Shown in pieces: positions 33,632 to 44,075 of a DNA stretch of 64,000 bases. This stretch comes from Janthinobacterium rivuli. Lineage in GTDB: Bacteria; Pseudomonadota; Gammaproteobacteria; Burkholderiales; Burkholderiaceae_D. The notes under the pieces are model-generated. The model was not told where the DNA came from, did no database searches, and saw only the letters and a program-made list of their open reading frames with translations. Every line of letters begins with the position of its first letter. The stretch's first letter is position 1. Where the stretch lies: the NCBI RefSeq assembly GCF_029690045.1, contig NZ_CP121464.1, positions 4,526,001 to 4,590,000 on the forward strand. Direction: 5' to 3'. A program made the position numbers and the translations under genes.

Positions 33632-34216
33632 CTAGCGTAAAAACGTCACGGCGAGGACCAGCAGGATGGCGCCCATCGTGAGATTGAAGATGCGCTGGTT
33701 GCGGGGCGCTTTCAGCACGCTGCGAATCGAGACGCCGAACAGCGCCCACATGGCGTTGCACGGCGTGCCCACCACGGTGCCGATCACGGACACCAGCAGC
33801 GCGTTGGCGAGCATATTGCCCTGCGCAGGCATGAAGACCGACGCCATGGTGACCGCCTTGAGCCAGCTCTTGGGGTTGAGCGCCTGAAACAGCGCGGCCT
33901 GCGCAAACGACACGGCTTTCGCTGTGCTGCCTCCCGCCACCGAGGCGCCGGCAAGCTTCCAGGCCAGGAACATCAGGTACAGCGCGCCCGCGATGCGCAG
34001 CACCTGCTGCGCCATCGGATACGCGACGAACACACTGCCCAGCCCCACGCACATGAGCATGGTCTGCACAAAGATGCCGGCCTGGATGCCGAGGATCACC
34101 GGCACCGCACCGCGATAGCCGAAATTGGCGCCGGTGGTGGCCAGCATGACGTTGTTCGGCCCGGGCGTGGCGGACATCACAAAGCAGTAGCTCATCAGGG
34201 GCAGGAGTTCGGTCAT
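33632..34216 (-). CDS. LysE/RhtB-family amino-acid exporter
   Basis: A 194-residue inner-membrane protein with about six helices and the family signature near the N-terminus, SATPGPNNVMLATTGANFGY. The helix-loop FQALNPKSWLKAVTMASVF (ALNPKSW) is also typical of LysE/RhtB exporters. They expel excess amino acids or analogues. The downstream mocR gene starts 10 bases after its stop, forming a two-gene operon. The exact amino acid cannot be told. Confidence 0.9.
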   Translation of the reverse strand: MTELLPLMSYCFVMSATPGPNNVMLATTGANFGYRGAVPVILGIQAGIFVQTMLMCVGLGSVFVAYPMAQQVLRIAGALYLMFLAWKLAGASVAGGSTAKAVSFAQAALFQALNPKSWLKAVTMASVFMPAQGNMLANALLVSVIGTVVGTPCNAMWALFGVSIRSVLKAPRNQRIFNLTMGAILLVLAVTFLR

Positions 34217-34481
34217 GGCAGGCAGTCGCAGCGTGGAGAAGGCCCCAGTCTAGAAGCCCGGCACGGCAGGGACAAGACACAAGGCGCCGCATACAGGCAC
34301 ATGCTGTATCAGTCGAACGACTGCTACAGCGGCGATACAGGCAGCCCCGCCCGGACAAGCATTTGGAAAGCGCTGTTTCTGTCCGGTTGCGGCCGACAGC
34401 GCCGAAGGCATTGTCAATGTTGATAACGGACTTCAGCGTCCACCGCAGGCGCACAACGCAACTGGCGGATTGCCAGTGGGC

Positions 34482-34793
34482 TCAAGCGAGTCGAATTGTC
34501 ATTTCAAAGGCGCTTCCACATTGGCCGGGATACCACCCCTTCATCAATGCCTGTCGAATAGCGTGTTCCACAACTGAGGGCGTGATAGCACGCGTGAAAT
34601 TACCCAGCCAAATATCCGGACGTGCGATATCTGTTCTCACCAGAAGGGTGGTTCGGCCACCGCTTTCAGATTCCACTGCGAAAGACAGATTCGCTTCCCC
34701 CATGGCCTGTGTATAGGTGGGCAGACTGACCGACCATCGATATGGTAAAGAATCGACAATAATTCGGCGGCTTCCTTTTCTTGCAATGGACAT
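34482..34793 (-). CDS. Conserved hypothetical protein, 103 aa
   Basis: A 103-residue soluble protein, MSIARKGSRRIIVDSLPYRW at the N-terminus, with a C-terminal helix AIRQALMKGWYPGQCG. The pattern R-I-V-D-x-x-Y-R-W followed by a late A-x-x-x-GW-x-P resembles a widespread family of small uncharacterised bacterial proteins. ATG 34793 has AGGA six bases upstream. It opens a stretch with visibly lower GC than its surroundings, suggesting acquisition. About 265 bases between this gene and lysE hold nothing I can identify. Confidence 0.65.
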   Translation of the reverse strand: MSIARKGSRRIIVDSLPYRWSVSLPTYTQAMGEANLSFAVESESGGRTTLLVRTDIARPDIWLGNFTRAITPSVVEHAIRQALMKGWYPGQCGSAFEMTIRLA

Positions 34794-34848
34794 GATATTT
34801 CCTGTGCTTCTGCTCCTGGCTGCGGACTCAATCAATCAACTCAACACT

Positions 34849-35094
34849 TTAACTTAAATGCATCGTTGCAGAGTGCGAATGATGCGAAAGAAAAACCGAA
34901 TCAATTGCGCTGCGCCCCGTGGAACCCGAGATTAACGTTGCGAGAGGTTTAGCCGTGGAACGGGTGATGTTGAAGACCTTGGCGGCTTCGCGGTCGGACA
35001 GTCCGGTTGCCGGTTCCACATAACGCGTTTCTGACAGGACGCGGGTTCTTGGTACGACCTTTTTCTCCTTGATGTAACATGCCAAGGTCAACAA
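34849..35094 (-). pseudogene. Possible remnant of a helix-turn-helix protein
   Basis: An open frame of 81 codons with no clear ribosome binding site. The middle (GLSDREAAKVFNITRSTAKP) looks like a helix-turn-helix of a recombinase or small regulator, but the flanks match nothing I recognise. It lies head-to-head with, and slightly upstream of, the HAD gene in the low-GC patch. It could be a decayed gene piece or a chance frame. Confidence 0.25.
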
Positions 35095-35102
35095 AGAGGC
35101 TT

Positions 35103-35928
<826 letters not shown>

Positions 35929-36062
35929 AAGCAGAGGTTAAGCGGCCAAGGCAATCGCGTCAAATCGTCGAGAAATGCGCTTGATCGACGTGCTGTTCGG
36001 CTACTTCGCGCGCCAATGTTGCTGAAAAATGGATTGATCAGCGCTTCCCTCAGCTCTTCTCC

Positions 36063-37058
36063 TCAAAGCATTTGCCGACAGGCACCCGGCGGCTTGCCGA
36101 TGACGCGCTTGAAAGCACGACTGAACGCGGCTTGAGATGTATAGCCAAGGCGTCGGGCGACGACGTCGATGGACACTCTTTCGTGAGTGAGCAATTGTGT
36201 GGCAAGACGCATTCTCAATTCCGTGGCATAGCGCAGGGGCGGCACACCGATGGTGGTTTCAAAGCGTCGCGCGAAGACAGAGCGGGAGATATGACACTCC
36301 GCAGCCAACTGTGCAACCGTCCATTCACGACCAGGCTGGCGGTGCAGCGCCAATATGGCACGAGCAAGGCGCGGATCCCGCAATGCGGCGAGGAGACCAG
36401 AAGCGTTTTCACAACCGCATTCAATCCAGCCGCGCACGATCATTGCTGCCGCGACCTCCGCCAGGCGAGCCAGAATGCCTGCAAAGCCAATACGGCCGGC
36501 GCAGATTTCACGCTTCATTGAATCAAGAACAGGCAATAAGCCAGGATAGCCTTGCGTTTGCGTGTCGGCCACCATGACGGTTGGCATCAGCTTGCCGATC
36601 CCTTGCATCCCGCCGAGATCGAATTCCATGCAGCCGTAAAAAATAACCGCACTGGGCACGGTGTGCGTACTGGGACATGTGTCGACTCCGCTAACGGATT
36701 CACCGAGGGGCGCGGCATCGAACTTTGCGATGTCCTGAAATGCAATATCCGCATCCGACAGAAGCTGATGTCTCCTGCCGTGAGGCATGAACACCGCGCT
36801 ACCGGCAGACAGCTTGTGCAACTCACCATCATCGGTACATATGAAGGCAGTGCCAACGGCCAGGAAGTGGAAGTAGGCATGGCCTGGCTTGTCTTCAAAG
36901 CCTATGCCGAAAGCTGGGCCGGTCTGAATACGGCGGTACTGGACTCCACGCAGGCGCATACCTGTCAATAGTTCGCTGACGAGATTAGACGATGGAAAAA
37001 TTTGATTTTGCTTGCTCATGTTAGGTGTTTCGATCAAAACATCAGGAGTTACCATCAT
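36063..37058 (-). CDS. AraC-family regulator with cupin-type sensor domain
   Basis: A 331-residue regulator. The N-terminal cupin-like domain (about 20-200) has FHFLAVGTAFICTDDGELHK and AVFMPHGRRHQLL. The C-terminal AraC DNA-binding domain (about 225-325) has WTVAQLAAECHISRSVFARR followed by VSIDVVARRLGYTSQAAFSR. ATG 37058 has AGGA seven bases upstream; a start at 37019 (MSKQ) lacks a site. It is divergent from an MFS transporter with a 59-base spacer, so it probably controls that transporter, as in other cupin-AraC/MFS pairs. Confidence 0.88.
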   Translation of the reverse strand: MMVTPDVLIETPNMSKQNQIFPSSNLVSELLTGMRLRGVQYRRIQTGPAFGIGFEDKPGHAYFHFLAVGTAFICTDDGELHKLSAGSAVFMPHGRRHQLLSDADIAFQDIAKFDAAPLGESVSGVDTCPSTHTVPSAVIFYGCMEFDLGGMQGIGKLMPTVMVADTQTQGYPGLLPVLDSMKREICAGRIGFAGILARLAEVAAAMIVRGWIECGCENASGLLAALRDPRLARAILALHRQPGREWTVAQLAAECHISRSVFARRFETTIGVPPLRYATELRMRLATQLLTHERVSIDVVARRLGYTSQAAFSRAFKRVIGKPPGACRQML

Positions 37059-37117
37059 AGATCATCCTGCATTTTACCTCTAGACTTTCGACTCCGATTG
37101 TTTTAGGGATTGTAGAG

Positions 37118-38335
37118 ATGAACAACGATGTTTTTGCTACCGAGCAAACGCCCAACGCAAACGATGCGTCTGTTTCAGAGCCAGCGACAGCAGCATGGAT
37201 GGCCGTGTTTTCACTGGCCATGGGGGTTTTCGGTTTACTGACGGCGGAGTACCTGCCAGCCAGTCTGTTGACCCCGATGGCCTTCGATCTTGGTGTATCG
37301 GAGGCACTAGCTGGTCAGGCAGTGACGGTGACGGCCGTCGTGGCCATGTTCGCCGGGCTGTCGGTGCCAGGTCTCACGCGTCATTTTGACCGGCGTGTCG
37401 TCTTGTTGGCTTTCACAGTGCTGATGATCGCCTCCAATTTGCTAGTGGCGTTGTCCTCAAGCTTGACAGTATTGTTGGTGATGCGCATTCTTCTGGGCGT
37501 CGCGTTAGGCGGCTTTTGGAGCATGGCGGCAGCCGTGGCTATGCGGCTGGTGCCGGCAAAGTTGGTGCCGCGAGCGCTATCCATCATATTCAGTGGCATC
37601 GCCATCGGGACGGTCGTTTCCGTACCGTTGGGCAGCTACCTGGGAGGGCTATATGGCTGGCGCAGTGCATTTATAGCAGCCGCGGCTGTCGGAGGGCTGA
37701 CACTTTTGTTTCAATTGTTCACGCTGCCCCGTATGGCGCCGCGCACGATGATGCGCACGACATCGGTACTGCAATTGCTCCGTCGCCCGGGAATTGGGAT
37801 CGGGATGTTGGGCTGCGTACTTGCCCATACCGGGCAATATGCATTGTTCACCTATATTCGCCCCGCTCTTGAAAGCGTTGTCCATATCGATGTAAACGGT
37901 TTGTCTCTGATGCTCCTGGGTTTTGGTGTCGCCAACTTCGTTGGCACGCTGCTGGCCGGCTGGCTAATGGAGCGTAGCCTGCGTGCTACTTTAGTGCTCA
38001 TGCCTGCGCTGGTGGGCTTGACGGCATTCGGCATGATCTTACTGCCAGTCCAAGGAACAGGCCTGATGCTTTTGGTCGCTCTGTGGGGCCTGGCGTTCGG
38101 CGGCGTACCTGTCGCCTGGTCCAACTGGGTAGCCCGTGCTGTCCCTGATCAAGCGGAGACAGCTGGTGGCATGGTCGTCGCCGCGGTACAGTCGTCAATA
38201 GCTGCCGGCGCTGCATTGGGTGGCATGATGTTCGGGTTTGGTGGAGTGACGGGCGTTTTCATTATTGCTGGCGTGGTGATGCTGTTCGCCGCTCTCGTTA
38301 TCGCTTTAAAAGTTCGAATCGAACTGCCGCAGTGA
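37118..38335 (+). CDS. MFS transporter (DHA1 family, NepI-like)
   Basis: A 405-residue 12-helix transporter. Helix 1/2 is GVFGLLTAEYLPASLLTPMA and loop 2-3 is LSVPGLTRHFDRRVVLLAF. Helix 4 contains RILLGVALGGFWSMAAAVAM, matching the NepI/Bcr-type exporters of purine ribonucleosides or drugs. The C-terminal half is normal (PVAWSNWVARAVPDQAETAG). It is divergent from the AraC gene. Lower GC than core genes and flanking transposase fragments suggest the pair was acquired. Substrate unknown. Confidence 0.85.
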   Translation: MNNDVFATEQTPNANDASVSEPATAAWMAVFSLAMGVFGLLTAEYLPASLLTPMAFDLGVSEALAGQAVTVTAVVAMFAGLSVPGLTRHFDRRVVLLAFTVLMIASNLLVALSSSLTVLLVMRILLGVALGGFWSMAAAVAMRLVPAKLVPRALSIIFSGIAIGTVVSVPLGSYLGGLYGWRSAFIAAAAVGGLTLLFQLFTLPRMAPRTMMRTTSVLQLLRRPGIGIGMLGCVLAHTGQYALFTYIRPALESVVHIDVNGLSLMLLGFGVANFVGTLLAGWLMERSLRATLVLMPALVGLTAFGMILLPVQGTGLMLLVALWGLAFGGVPVAWSNWVARAVPDQAETAGGMVVAAVQSSIAAGAALGGMMFGFGGVTGVFIIAGVVMLFAALVIALKVRIELPQ

Positions 38336-38437
38336 CCCGCCACGAGTTCGCCAGACGCACTTCAGGCGATCAAAATACTGCTTTTCGCTGATGACCAGTC
38401 CACCGCCAGCGTACGATATTCTCGGTCTCACCGAGCG

Positions 38438-38503
38438 TTCATCCAGATGCTCGGGAAAGAGAACACTCTGGCTGCGGTCGGTTCCCTCGACAAAACGCTT
38501 CAT
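38438..38503 (-). mobile_element. N-terminal fragment of IS1182-type transposase
   Basis: On the minus strand an ATG at 38503 begins MKRFVEGTDRSQSVLFPEHL then DE, which matches the conserved N-terminus of IS1182-family transposases (MKRFVEG-x-DR-x-Q-x-x-L-PE-x-LD, from memory). After these 22 residues the similarity is lost. Upstream at 38563-38594 lies a pair TTGGGG...CCCCAA around TGCGTTTTCACACACTCTGG that may be part of the element's end. The rest of the element is gone. Confidence 0.55.
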
Positions 38504-38869
38504 CCTGCTCTCCTGATTACGTCAAATGAGATATTAACGCTTCAGAAAAAATCTCGTTTACATTGGGGTGCGTTTTCACACACTCTGGCCCCAAAGCAGA
38601 AGTTCAGTTTGTCGGTGGTAGTCGCTCTAAACGCACCCTCACTACACTATCTTCATTTTCGACTTTTCGATTGAAAATACGAGGTTAGCGATCTCGCAAG
38701 GGCTCTATGCCGGGATGAGGAATCTATGCAATACCCAGGGATCGAGAGAAGGCAGCGTATGCAGCAGGAGCGATTCGCATAGCAAAACTAATATGCAGTT
38801 TACTTGCGCACAGGACACAGATATAGTCTAGGCAACAAATTAATGCAGACCTGATTGGAGCATTTAGGC
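38504..38869. other. Intergenic region without a gene
   Basis: About 365 bases, AT-rich compared with the flanks. The first 90 bases probably derive from the lost insertion element. I see no plausible coding frame. The remainder must contain the promoter of the signalling operon that starts at 38870, but no promoter can be fixed by eye. Confidence 0.5.
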
Positions 38870-40027
38870 ATGAACCCATCTTCTACCCGTCCCGTCAGGC
38901 CTGTAATTCTTGTCGTGGACGACACGCCGGATAATCTCCTGTTGATGGCCAACTTGCTCAAGGATAGTTATACGGTCAAAGCTGCAAATAACGGCGAGAA
39001 GGCGCTGCGCATCGCGCGCGATACACCGCCGCCCGACCTCATCCTGCTCGACATCATGATGCCTGGCATGAGCGGGCACGAAGTGGCGCAGGCACTGCAG
39101 GCCGACCCGGACACGCGCGACATTCCCATCATCTTCCTGACCGCCATGGCCTCAAGCGAGGACGAGACGCACGGTCTGGAACTGGGCGCGGCCGACTACA
39201 TCACCAAGCCGATCAGCCCCCCCGTGGTGCTGGCGCGCGTGCGCACCCAGCTCAAGGTCAAGGACGCGGCCGACTTCCTGCGCGACAAGAACGAGTACCT
39301 GGAACAGGAAGTCCAGCGCCGCACGCGCGAGCTGGGCGCGATCCAGGACGTCACGATCCACGCCATGGCCTCGTTGGCAGAGACGCGCGACAATGAGACC
39401 GGCAACCACATCCGCCGCACTCAGCACTACGTCAAGGTGCTGGCCGAACACTTGCGCGAGCATCCGCGCTTCCGCGCTTTTCTCGACCCCGACACCATCA
39501 AGCTGTTGTTCAAGTCGGCGCCGTTACACGACATCGGCAAGATCGGCATCCCCGACCGCATCCTGCTCAAGCCTGGCCGCTTCGAACCCGAGGAATTCGA
39601 GATCATGAAGACCCACACCACGCTAGGGCGCGACGCCATCGCCCACGCCGAGCAACAACTGGGCATGGACGTCGACTTCCTGCGCCTGGCTAAGGAGATC
39701 GCCTACTCACACCAGGAAAAATGGGACGGCAGCGGCTACCCCGAAGGCCTGGCCGGCGATGCCATCCCGATTTCGGCACGCCTGATGGCGCTGGCCGACG
39801 TCTACGACGCCCTGATCAGCCGCCGCGTCTACAAGGAAGGCATGTCGCATGAAAAAGCGGTTCAGATCATCGCCGAGGGGCGCGGCTCGCACTTCGATCC
39901 CGACGTCTGCGACGCCTTCCTGGCCAATCTGCAGGTGTTCCAGCAGATCGCCGCGCGCTACGCCGACAGCGACCAGGACATGGCCAAGCAGGCTGCCGCC
40001 ATCGCACACACCCTGCCTGCACAGTGA
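38870..40027 (+). CDS. HD-GYP response regulator (c-di-GMP phosphodiesterase)
   Basis: A 385-residue protein with an N-terminal receiver domain ([18 protein letters not shown]; phosphoacceptor Asp in [11 protein letters not shown]; Lys in YITKPISP), a coiled-coil linker and a complete HD-GYP domain. The key motifs are intact: [38 protein letters not shown] and [15 protein letters not shown], so it should hydrolyse c-di-GMP when phosphorylated. ATG 38870 has GGAG nine bases upstream. Its stop overlaps the GTG start of the hybrid kinase (GTGA), its likely kinase partner. Confidence 0.93.
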   Translation: MNPSSTRPVRPVILVVDDTPDNLLLMANLLKDSYTVKAANNGEKALRIARDTPPPDLILLDIMMPGMSGHEVAQALQADPDTRDIPIIFLTAMASSEDETHGLELGAADYITKPISPPVVLARVRTQLKVKDAADFLRDKNEYLEQEVQRRTRELGAIQDVTIHAMASLAETRDNETGNHIRRTQHYVKVLAEHLREHPRFRAFLDPDTIKLLFKSAPLHDIGKIGIPDRILLKPGRFEPEEFEIMKTHTTLGRDAIAHAEQQLGMDVDFLRLAKEIAYSHQEKWDGSGYPEGLAGDAIPISARLMALADVYDALISRRVYKEGMSHEKAVQIIAEGRGSHFDPDVCDAFLANLQVFQQIAARYADSDQDMAKQAAAIAHTLPAQ

Positions 40028-43000
40028 GCGCCGGCATGCGTTCGCCCCTGGCCTATGTTGAACGGCTGCGCCTGCGCCAGAAGCTTGCGGCCGGCTTTTG
40101 CGCAGTGCTGCTGCTGGCCCTGGCGCTGGGGTTGCAAAGCCTGCGCACCCAAGACCAGTTGAGTAGCGACATGCAGCACCTGCTCAGCGAGGGCATGATC
40201 GGCATCGTGCAGGTCAAGGAAGCCCGCATCCAGCTCACCCGCTTCGAGCTAATGCTGCACAAGGTGGCCAACGCCCCGGACCCTGTTGCCGTCGACGAGG
40301 CGCTGGAACAGCTCGACAAGGCGCGCGAGCAGTTGCATTTCGCTGCCGGCGAGGCCCGCGCCACGTTGCTGCGTACCGACAATCAGCAACGCTATGCCGT
40401 CTTCGAAACCATGCTGGCGCGCGCCGAACGCATCGCCGACGAAGCCATGGAGCTGACGCGCGAGAATCGCAATGCCGAGGCCAACGCCTTGCTCAACAGC
40501 GAACGCTTCCAACAGGCCATGCGCACGGCCGACCTGCAGATGGCCGAGATCGCCGCCGTGAAGGATTCCAACGCCCGCAGCACCATCTACCACATTCGCC
40601 AATTCGCCCTCACCAGCAGCACCCTCACCTACGCCCTGCTGATCGGCGGCCTGGCGGTGGCGTTGCTGTGCGCCTGGTGGATCAGCCTGTCGATCCGGCG
40701 CCCGGTCAACCGCCTGCGCGAGGCGGTCGATGCGCTGGCCGCCGGCCAGCTCGACAGCGTGATCCCGCACACCGACTACCAGAACGAAACGGGCGACCTG
40801 GCCCGCGCCATCGCCAAGCTGCAGGTCGAATCGCGCCAGCTCGACATGCAGCGCTGGATCAAGTCGCAGGAAGCCTCGATCCAGGCCGAATTGCAGCAGG
40901 CGGCCAGCCTGGACCAGGCCGCGCAGCGCCTGTTGACGCTACTCGCGCCGCTGGTGCAGGCTGGCCAGGGCGCGCTCTACCTGCTTGACGAAGACGCCGC
41001 CACACTGCGCCTGGCCGCCAGCTACGCCGCCGATCCGGACCATCCGCCGGCGCCGCAACTGGCGCTGGGTAGCGGCCTGCTGGGCCAGTGCGCGCAGGAC
41101 CGCCAGCCGCTCCAGCTCGACGCACTGCCGGACGACTACGCGCAGATTCTCTCGCAACTGGGGCGGTCGCGCCCACGCCACCTGCAGGTACTGCCACTGC
41201 TGCACGGCGAGCGCCTGATGGGCGTGCTGGAGCTGGCCGGCTTCGACGCTCCCAGCGAATCAGGCCGCGTGCTGATGGACGAACTGCTACCCAAGCTGGC
41301 GATGTCGCTGGAAATCAAGGCGCGCAGCCACGCGGTGCAGACCATGGCCGCCGAACTCGAAGCGCAGCAGGTGGCGCTGAAAGCCACCGAGGCCTGGTAT
41401 CGCGGCATCATCGAGGCGGCGCCCGACGGCATGCTGGTGATCGACGCCCAGGGCCTGATCATGATGACCAACCCCCAGCTCGACCAACTGTTCGGCTACC
41501 AGGCCGGCGAGCTGGCCGGCTTGCCGATTGAAGTCCTGGTGCCGCCGGAGGCGCACGGGCGCCACGTCGGCTCGCGCGACGGCTTCATCGCGCACGGCAC
41601 TGCGCGCCAGATGGGTACGGTCGGCGCCGACCTGCACGGCATGCGCAAGGACGGCAGCCGCTTCTCGGTCGAGATCGGCCTGTCGCGGCTGCCGGCTATC
41701 GCCGAGCGCGGCGTTTGCGTGTGCGCCTCGGTGCGCGACATCAGCGACCGCAAGCTGGCCGAGGCCGAAGTGCTGCGCGCCAAGGAGATCGCCGAGGACG
41801 CTACGCGCGCCAAGAGCGATTTCCTGGCCAACATGAGCCACGAGATCCGTACGCCGATGAACGCAATTATCGGCATGAGCCATCTGGCGCTGCGTACCGA
41901 TCTCGATAAGAAACAGCGCAACTACATCGAGAAGGTGCACCGCTCAGCCGAGAACCTGCTGGGCATCATCAACGACATTCTTGACTTCTCCAAGATCGAA
42001 GCGGGCAAGATGAACATAGAGCAGGCCCCGTTCCGGCTGGAGGACGTGCTGGAGAATTTCGCCAGCATGATCGGCCTGAAGGCCGAGGACAAGGGCCTGG
42101 AACTGCTGTTCGCCACTTCGGCCGACCTGCCGACCGCATTGGTAGGCGATTCGCTGAGGCTGGGTCAGGTATTGGTCAACCTCGGCAACAACGCCGCCAA
42201 GTTCACTGAACGCGGTGAGATCGTGGTCGGGGTCGAGCTGGCGGCCGAGGCCGGGGAACAGGTCGAGCTGCACTTCTGGGTGCGCGACAGCGGCATCGGC
42301 ATGACGCTCGAACAGTGCGAGCGCCTGTTCCAGTCCTTCAGCCAGGCCGACAGCTCAACCACGCGCAAGTACGGCGGCACCGGGCTGGGCTTGGCCATCT
42401 CCAAGAAACTGGTGGAGTTGATGGACGGCCGGGTCTGGGTCGAGAGTGTCCCGGGCCATGGCTCGACCTTCCACTTCAGCGCCCGCTTCGGCCGCCAGGC
42501 CGAGGTGCAGCCGCGCCGCATGTTCCATGCCGACGAGCTACTCGGCCTGCGGGTGCTGGTGGTCGACGACAACGCCAGCGCACGCGAAATCCTGTCGACC
42601 ATGGCGCGCAGTTTCGGCTTGGAGGTGGACCTGGCCGACAGCGGCCACAGCGCGCTGCGCACCATGGTCGAGGCTGAGCGCAAAAGCCTGCCCTACGACT
42701 TGGTGCTACTGGACTGGCGCATGCCGGGCATGGACGGCGTCGAGACGCTGCAACGCATGCAGAGTGGCGCCGTGACCCACATCCCATCGGTCATCATGGT
42801 GACGGCCTTCGGCCGTGACGACGCCCAGGAAGCGGCGGCGCGCCAGAAGATCGCGCTGCCAGCGGTGCTGACCAAGCCGGTCACGCCGTCGACCCTGCTC
42901 GAAGCGATCGGCGAGGTGCTGGGCAAGGGCGTGGTGGCGGAGACACGACAGGCCGAGCGTCAGGACCGCAGCGTGGCCGACCAGGCCCGCTTGGCCGGCG

Positions 43001-44049
43001 CCCGCTTGCTGCTGGCCGAGGACAACGACATGAACCAGGAACTAGCGCGCGAGCTGCTTGAAAGCGCCGGCATCGTGCTCACCATCGTCAGCGACGGGCA
43101 AAAGGCGCTGGACCTGCTGACCCAAGCCGGGACCGCCGCCTTCGACGGCGTGCTGATGGACTGCCAGATGCCGGTGATGGATGGCTACGAAGCCACCCGC
43201 CGCCTGCGCGCCCAACCCCGCTACGCTCAGCTGCCGATCATCGCCATGACCGCTAACGCCATGGCCGGCGACCGCGAAATGGCGCTGGCGGCCGGCATGA
43301 ACGACCACATCTCCAAGCCGCTGAACGTCGCCTCCATGTTCGCCACCATGAGCAAGTGGATCCGCCCGGCGCAGCCGGCTGTAGCAACGCCCCCGGCGGA
43401 GCAGCCCGATGCCGAAGACAAAACGGCCGCCGACGCCCTACCTGCCCAACTCCCGGGTATCGACCAGCGCGCCGGCCTGGCGACCAGCATGGGCCGGCAG
43501 GACCTTTACCTGCGCATGCTGGTGCGCTTCCGCGACGGCCACGCTAGACTGCGGGGGGAATTTGAGGCTGCGCGGCAAAGCGATGACCCCACAGCGGCGG
43601 CGCGGGTAGCCCACACCTTGCGCGGCACCGCCGGCAACGTCGGTGCCAAAGGCGTGGCGGCGACAGCTACCGCACTGGAACTGGCATGCAAAGCTGGTGT
43701 AGCCGAAGCCGAACTGGCTGTGCTGCTGACGGCGGTCGAAAACGAACTGGCGCCGGTGCTGCTCGGCTTGGCGGCACTGGGCAACTATACTGCAGCGGCA
43801 GAGAACACCCGGGCCGGGGCCATCGCAGCGGCTCCCGCCCTGCCGCCGGACGCGGCCGCCACACTTGCCCAGCTGCGCAAGCTGCTGGCCGACAGCGACA
43901 CCGCCGCGCTGGATGTGCTGGAGACATTGGAATCGCAAGCCGCCGGCCACCCGCTGGCGCGACAGCTGCGCAAAGTCAGCCAGGCAATTGAACGCTTCGA
44001 CTTCGACGCTGCGCTGGAAGCGCTTGATGCCGTGGTGCAGCCAGCCTGA
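40024..44049 (+). CDS. Hybrid sensor histidine kinase (1341 aa)
   Basis: A large multidomain kinase. Membrane helix 1 (about 20-40) and helix 2 (about 197-220) enclose a helical periplasmic sensor; then HAMP (about 220-272), GAF (about 285-435) and PAS (about 460-585). HisKA follows with the phosphoacceptor His near 606 ([14 protein letters not shown]), then HATPase (about 720-825: [30 protein letters not shown]). Two receiver domains follow (about 838-960, Asp in [10 protein letters not shown]; about 993-1110, Asp in [10 protein letters not shown]), and a C-terminal HPt (about 1145-1240, His in [11 protein letters not shown]). It is organised like BarA-type phosphorelays. Start GTG 40024 overlaps the HD-GYP gene stop. 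Confidence 0.93.
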   Translation: MSAGMRSPLAYVERLRLRQKLAAGFCAVLLLALALGLQSLRTQDQLSSDMQHLLSEGMIGIVQVKEARIQLTRFELMLHKVANAPDPVAVDEALEQLDKAREQLHFAAGEARATLLRTDNQQRYAVFETMLARAERIADEAMELTRENRNAEANALLNSERFQQAMRTADLQMAEIAAVKDSNARSTIYHIRQFALTSSTLTYALLIGGLAVALLCAWWISLSIRRPVNRLREAVDALAAGQLDSVIPHTDYQNETGDLARAIAKLQVESRQLDMQRWIKSQEASIQAELQQAASLDQAAQRLLTLLAPLVQAGQGALYLLDEDAATLRLAASYAADPDHPPAPQLALGSGLLGQCAQDRQPLQLDALPDDYAQILSQLGRSRPRHLQVLPLLHGERLMGVLELAGFDAPSESGRVLMDELLPKLAMSLEIKARSHAVQTMAAELEAQQVALKATEAWYRGIIEAAPDGMLVIDAQGLIMMTNPQLDQLFGYQAGELAGLPIEVLVPPEAHGRHVGSRDGFIAHGTARQMGTVGADLHGMRKDGSRFSVEIGLSRLPAIAERGVCVCASVRDISDRKLAEAEVLRAKEIAEDATRAKSDFLANMSHEIRTPMNAIIGMSHLALRTDLDKKQRNYIEKVHRSAENLLGIINDILDFSKIEAGKMNIEQAPFRLEDVLENFASMIGLKAEDKGLELLFATSADLPTALVGDSLRLGQVLVNLGNNAAKFTERGEIVVGVELAAEAGEQVELHFWVRDSGIGMTLEQCERLFQSFSQADSSTTRKYGGTGLGLAISKKLVELMDGRVWVESVPGHGSTFHFSARFGRQAEVQPRRMFHADELLGLRVLVVDDNASAREILSTMARSFGLEVDLADSGHSALRTMVEAERKSLPYDLVLLDWRMPGMDGVETLQRMQSGAVTHIPSVIMVTAFGRDDAQEAAARQKIALPAVLTKPVTPSTLLEAIGEVLGKGVVAETRQAERQDRSVADQARLAGARLLLAEDNDMNQELARELLESAGIVLTIVSDGQKALDLLTQAGTAAFDGVLMDCQMPVMDGYEATRRLRAQPRYAQLPIIAMTANAMAGDREMALAAGMNDHISKPLNVASMFATMSKWIRPAQPAVATPPAEQPDAEDKTAADALPAQLPGIDQRAGLATSMGRQDLYLRMLVRFRDGHARLRGEFEAARQSDDPTAAARVAHTLRGTAGNVGAKGVAATATALELACKAGVAEAELAVLLTAVENELAPVLLGLAALGNYTAAAENTRAGAIAAAPALPPDAAATLAQLRKLLADSDTAALDVLETLESQAAGHPLARQLRKVSQAIERFDFDAALEALDAVVQPA

Positions 44050-44075
44050 CAAGCAAGGCCGCCGCGCGATTTGCC

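Noticed and set aside
35929..36062. Possible second transposase scrap on the minus strand (ending RRFDAIALAA)
   Set aside because: Similarity to IS5-type transposase ends is suggestive but only about 15 residues; too little to annotate.
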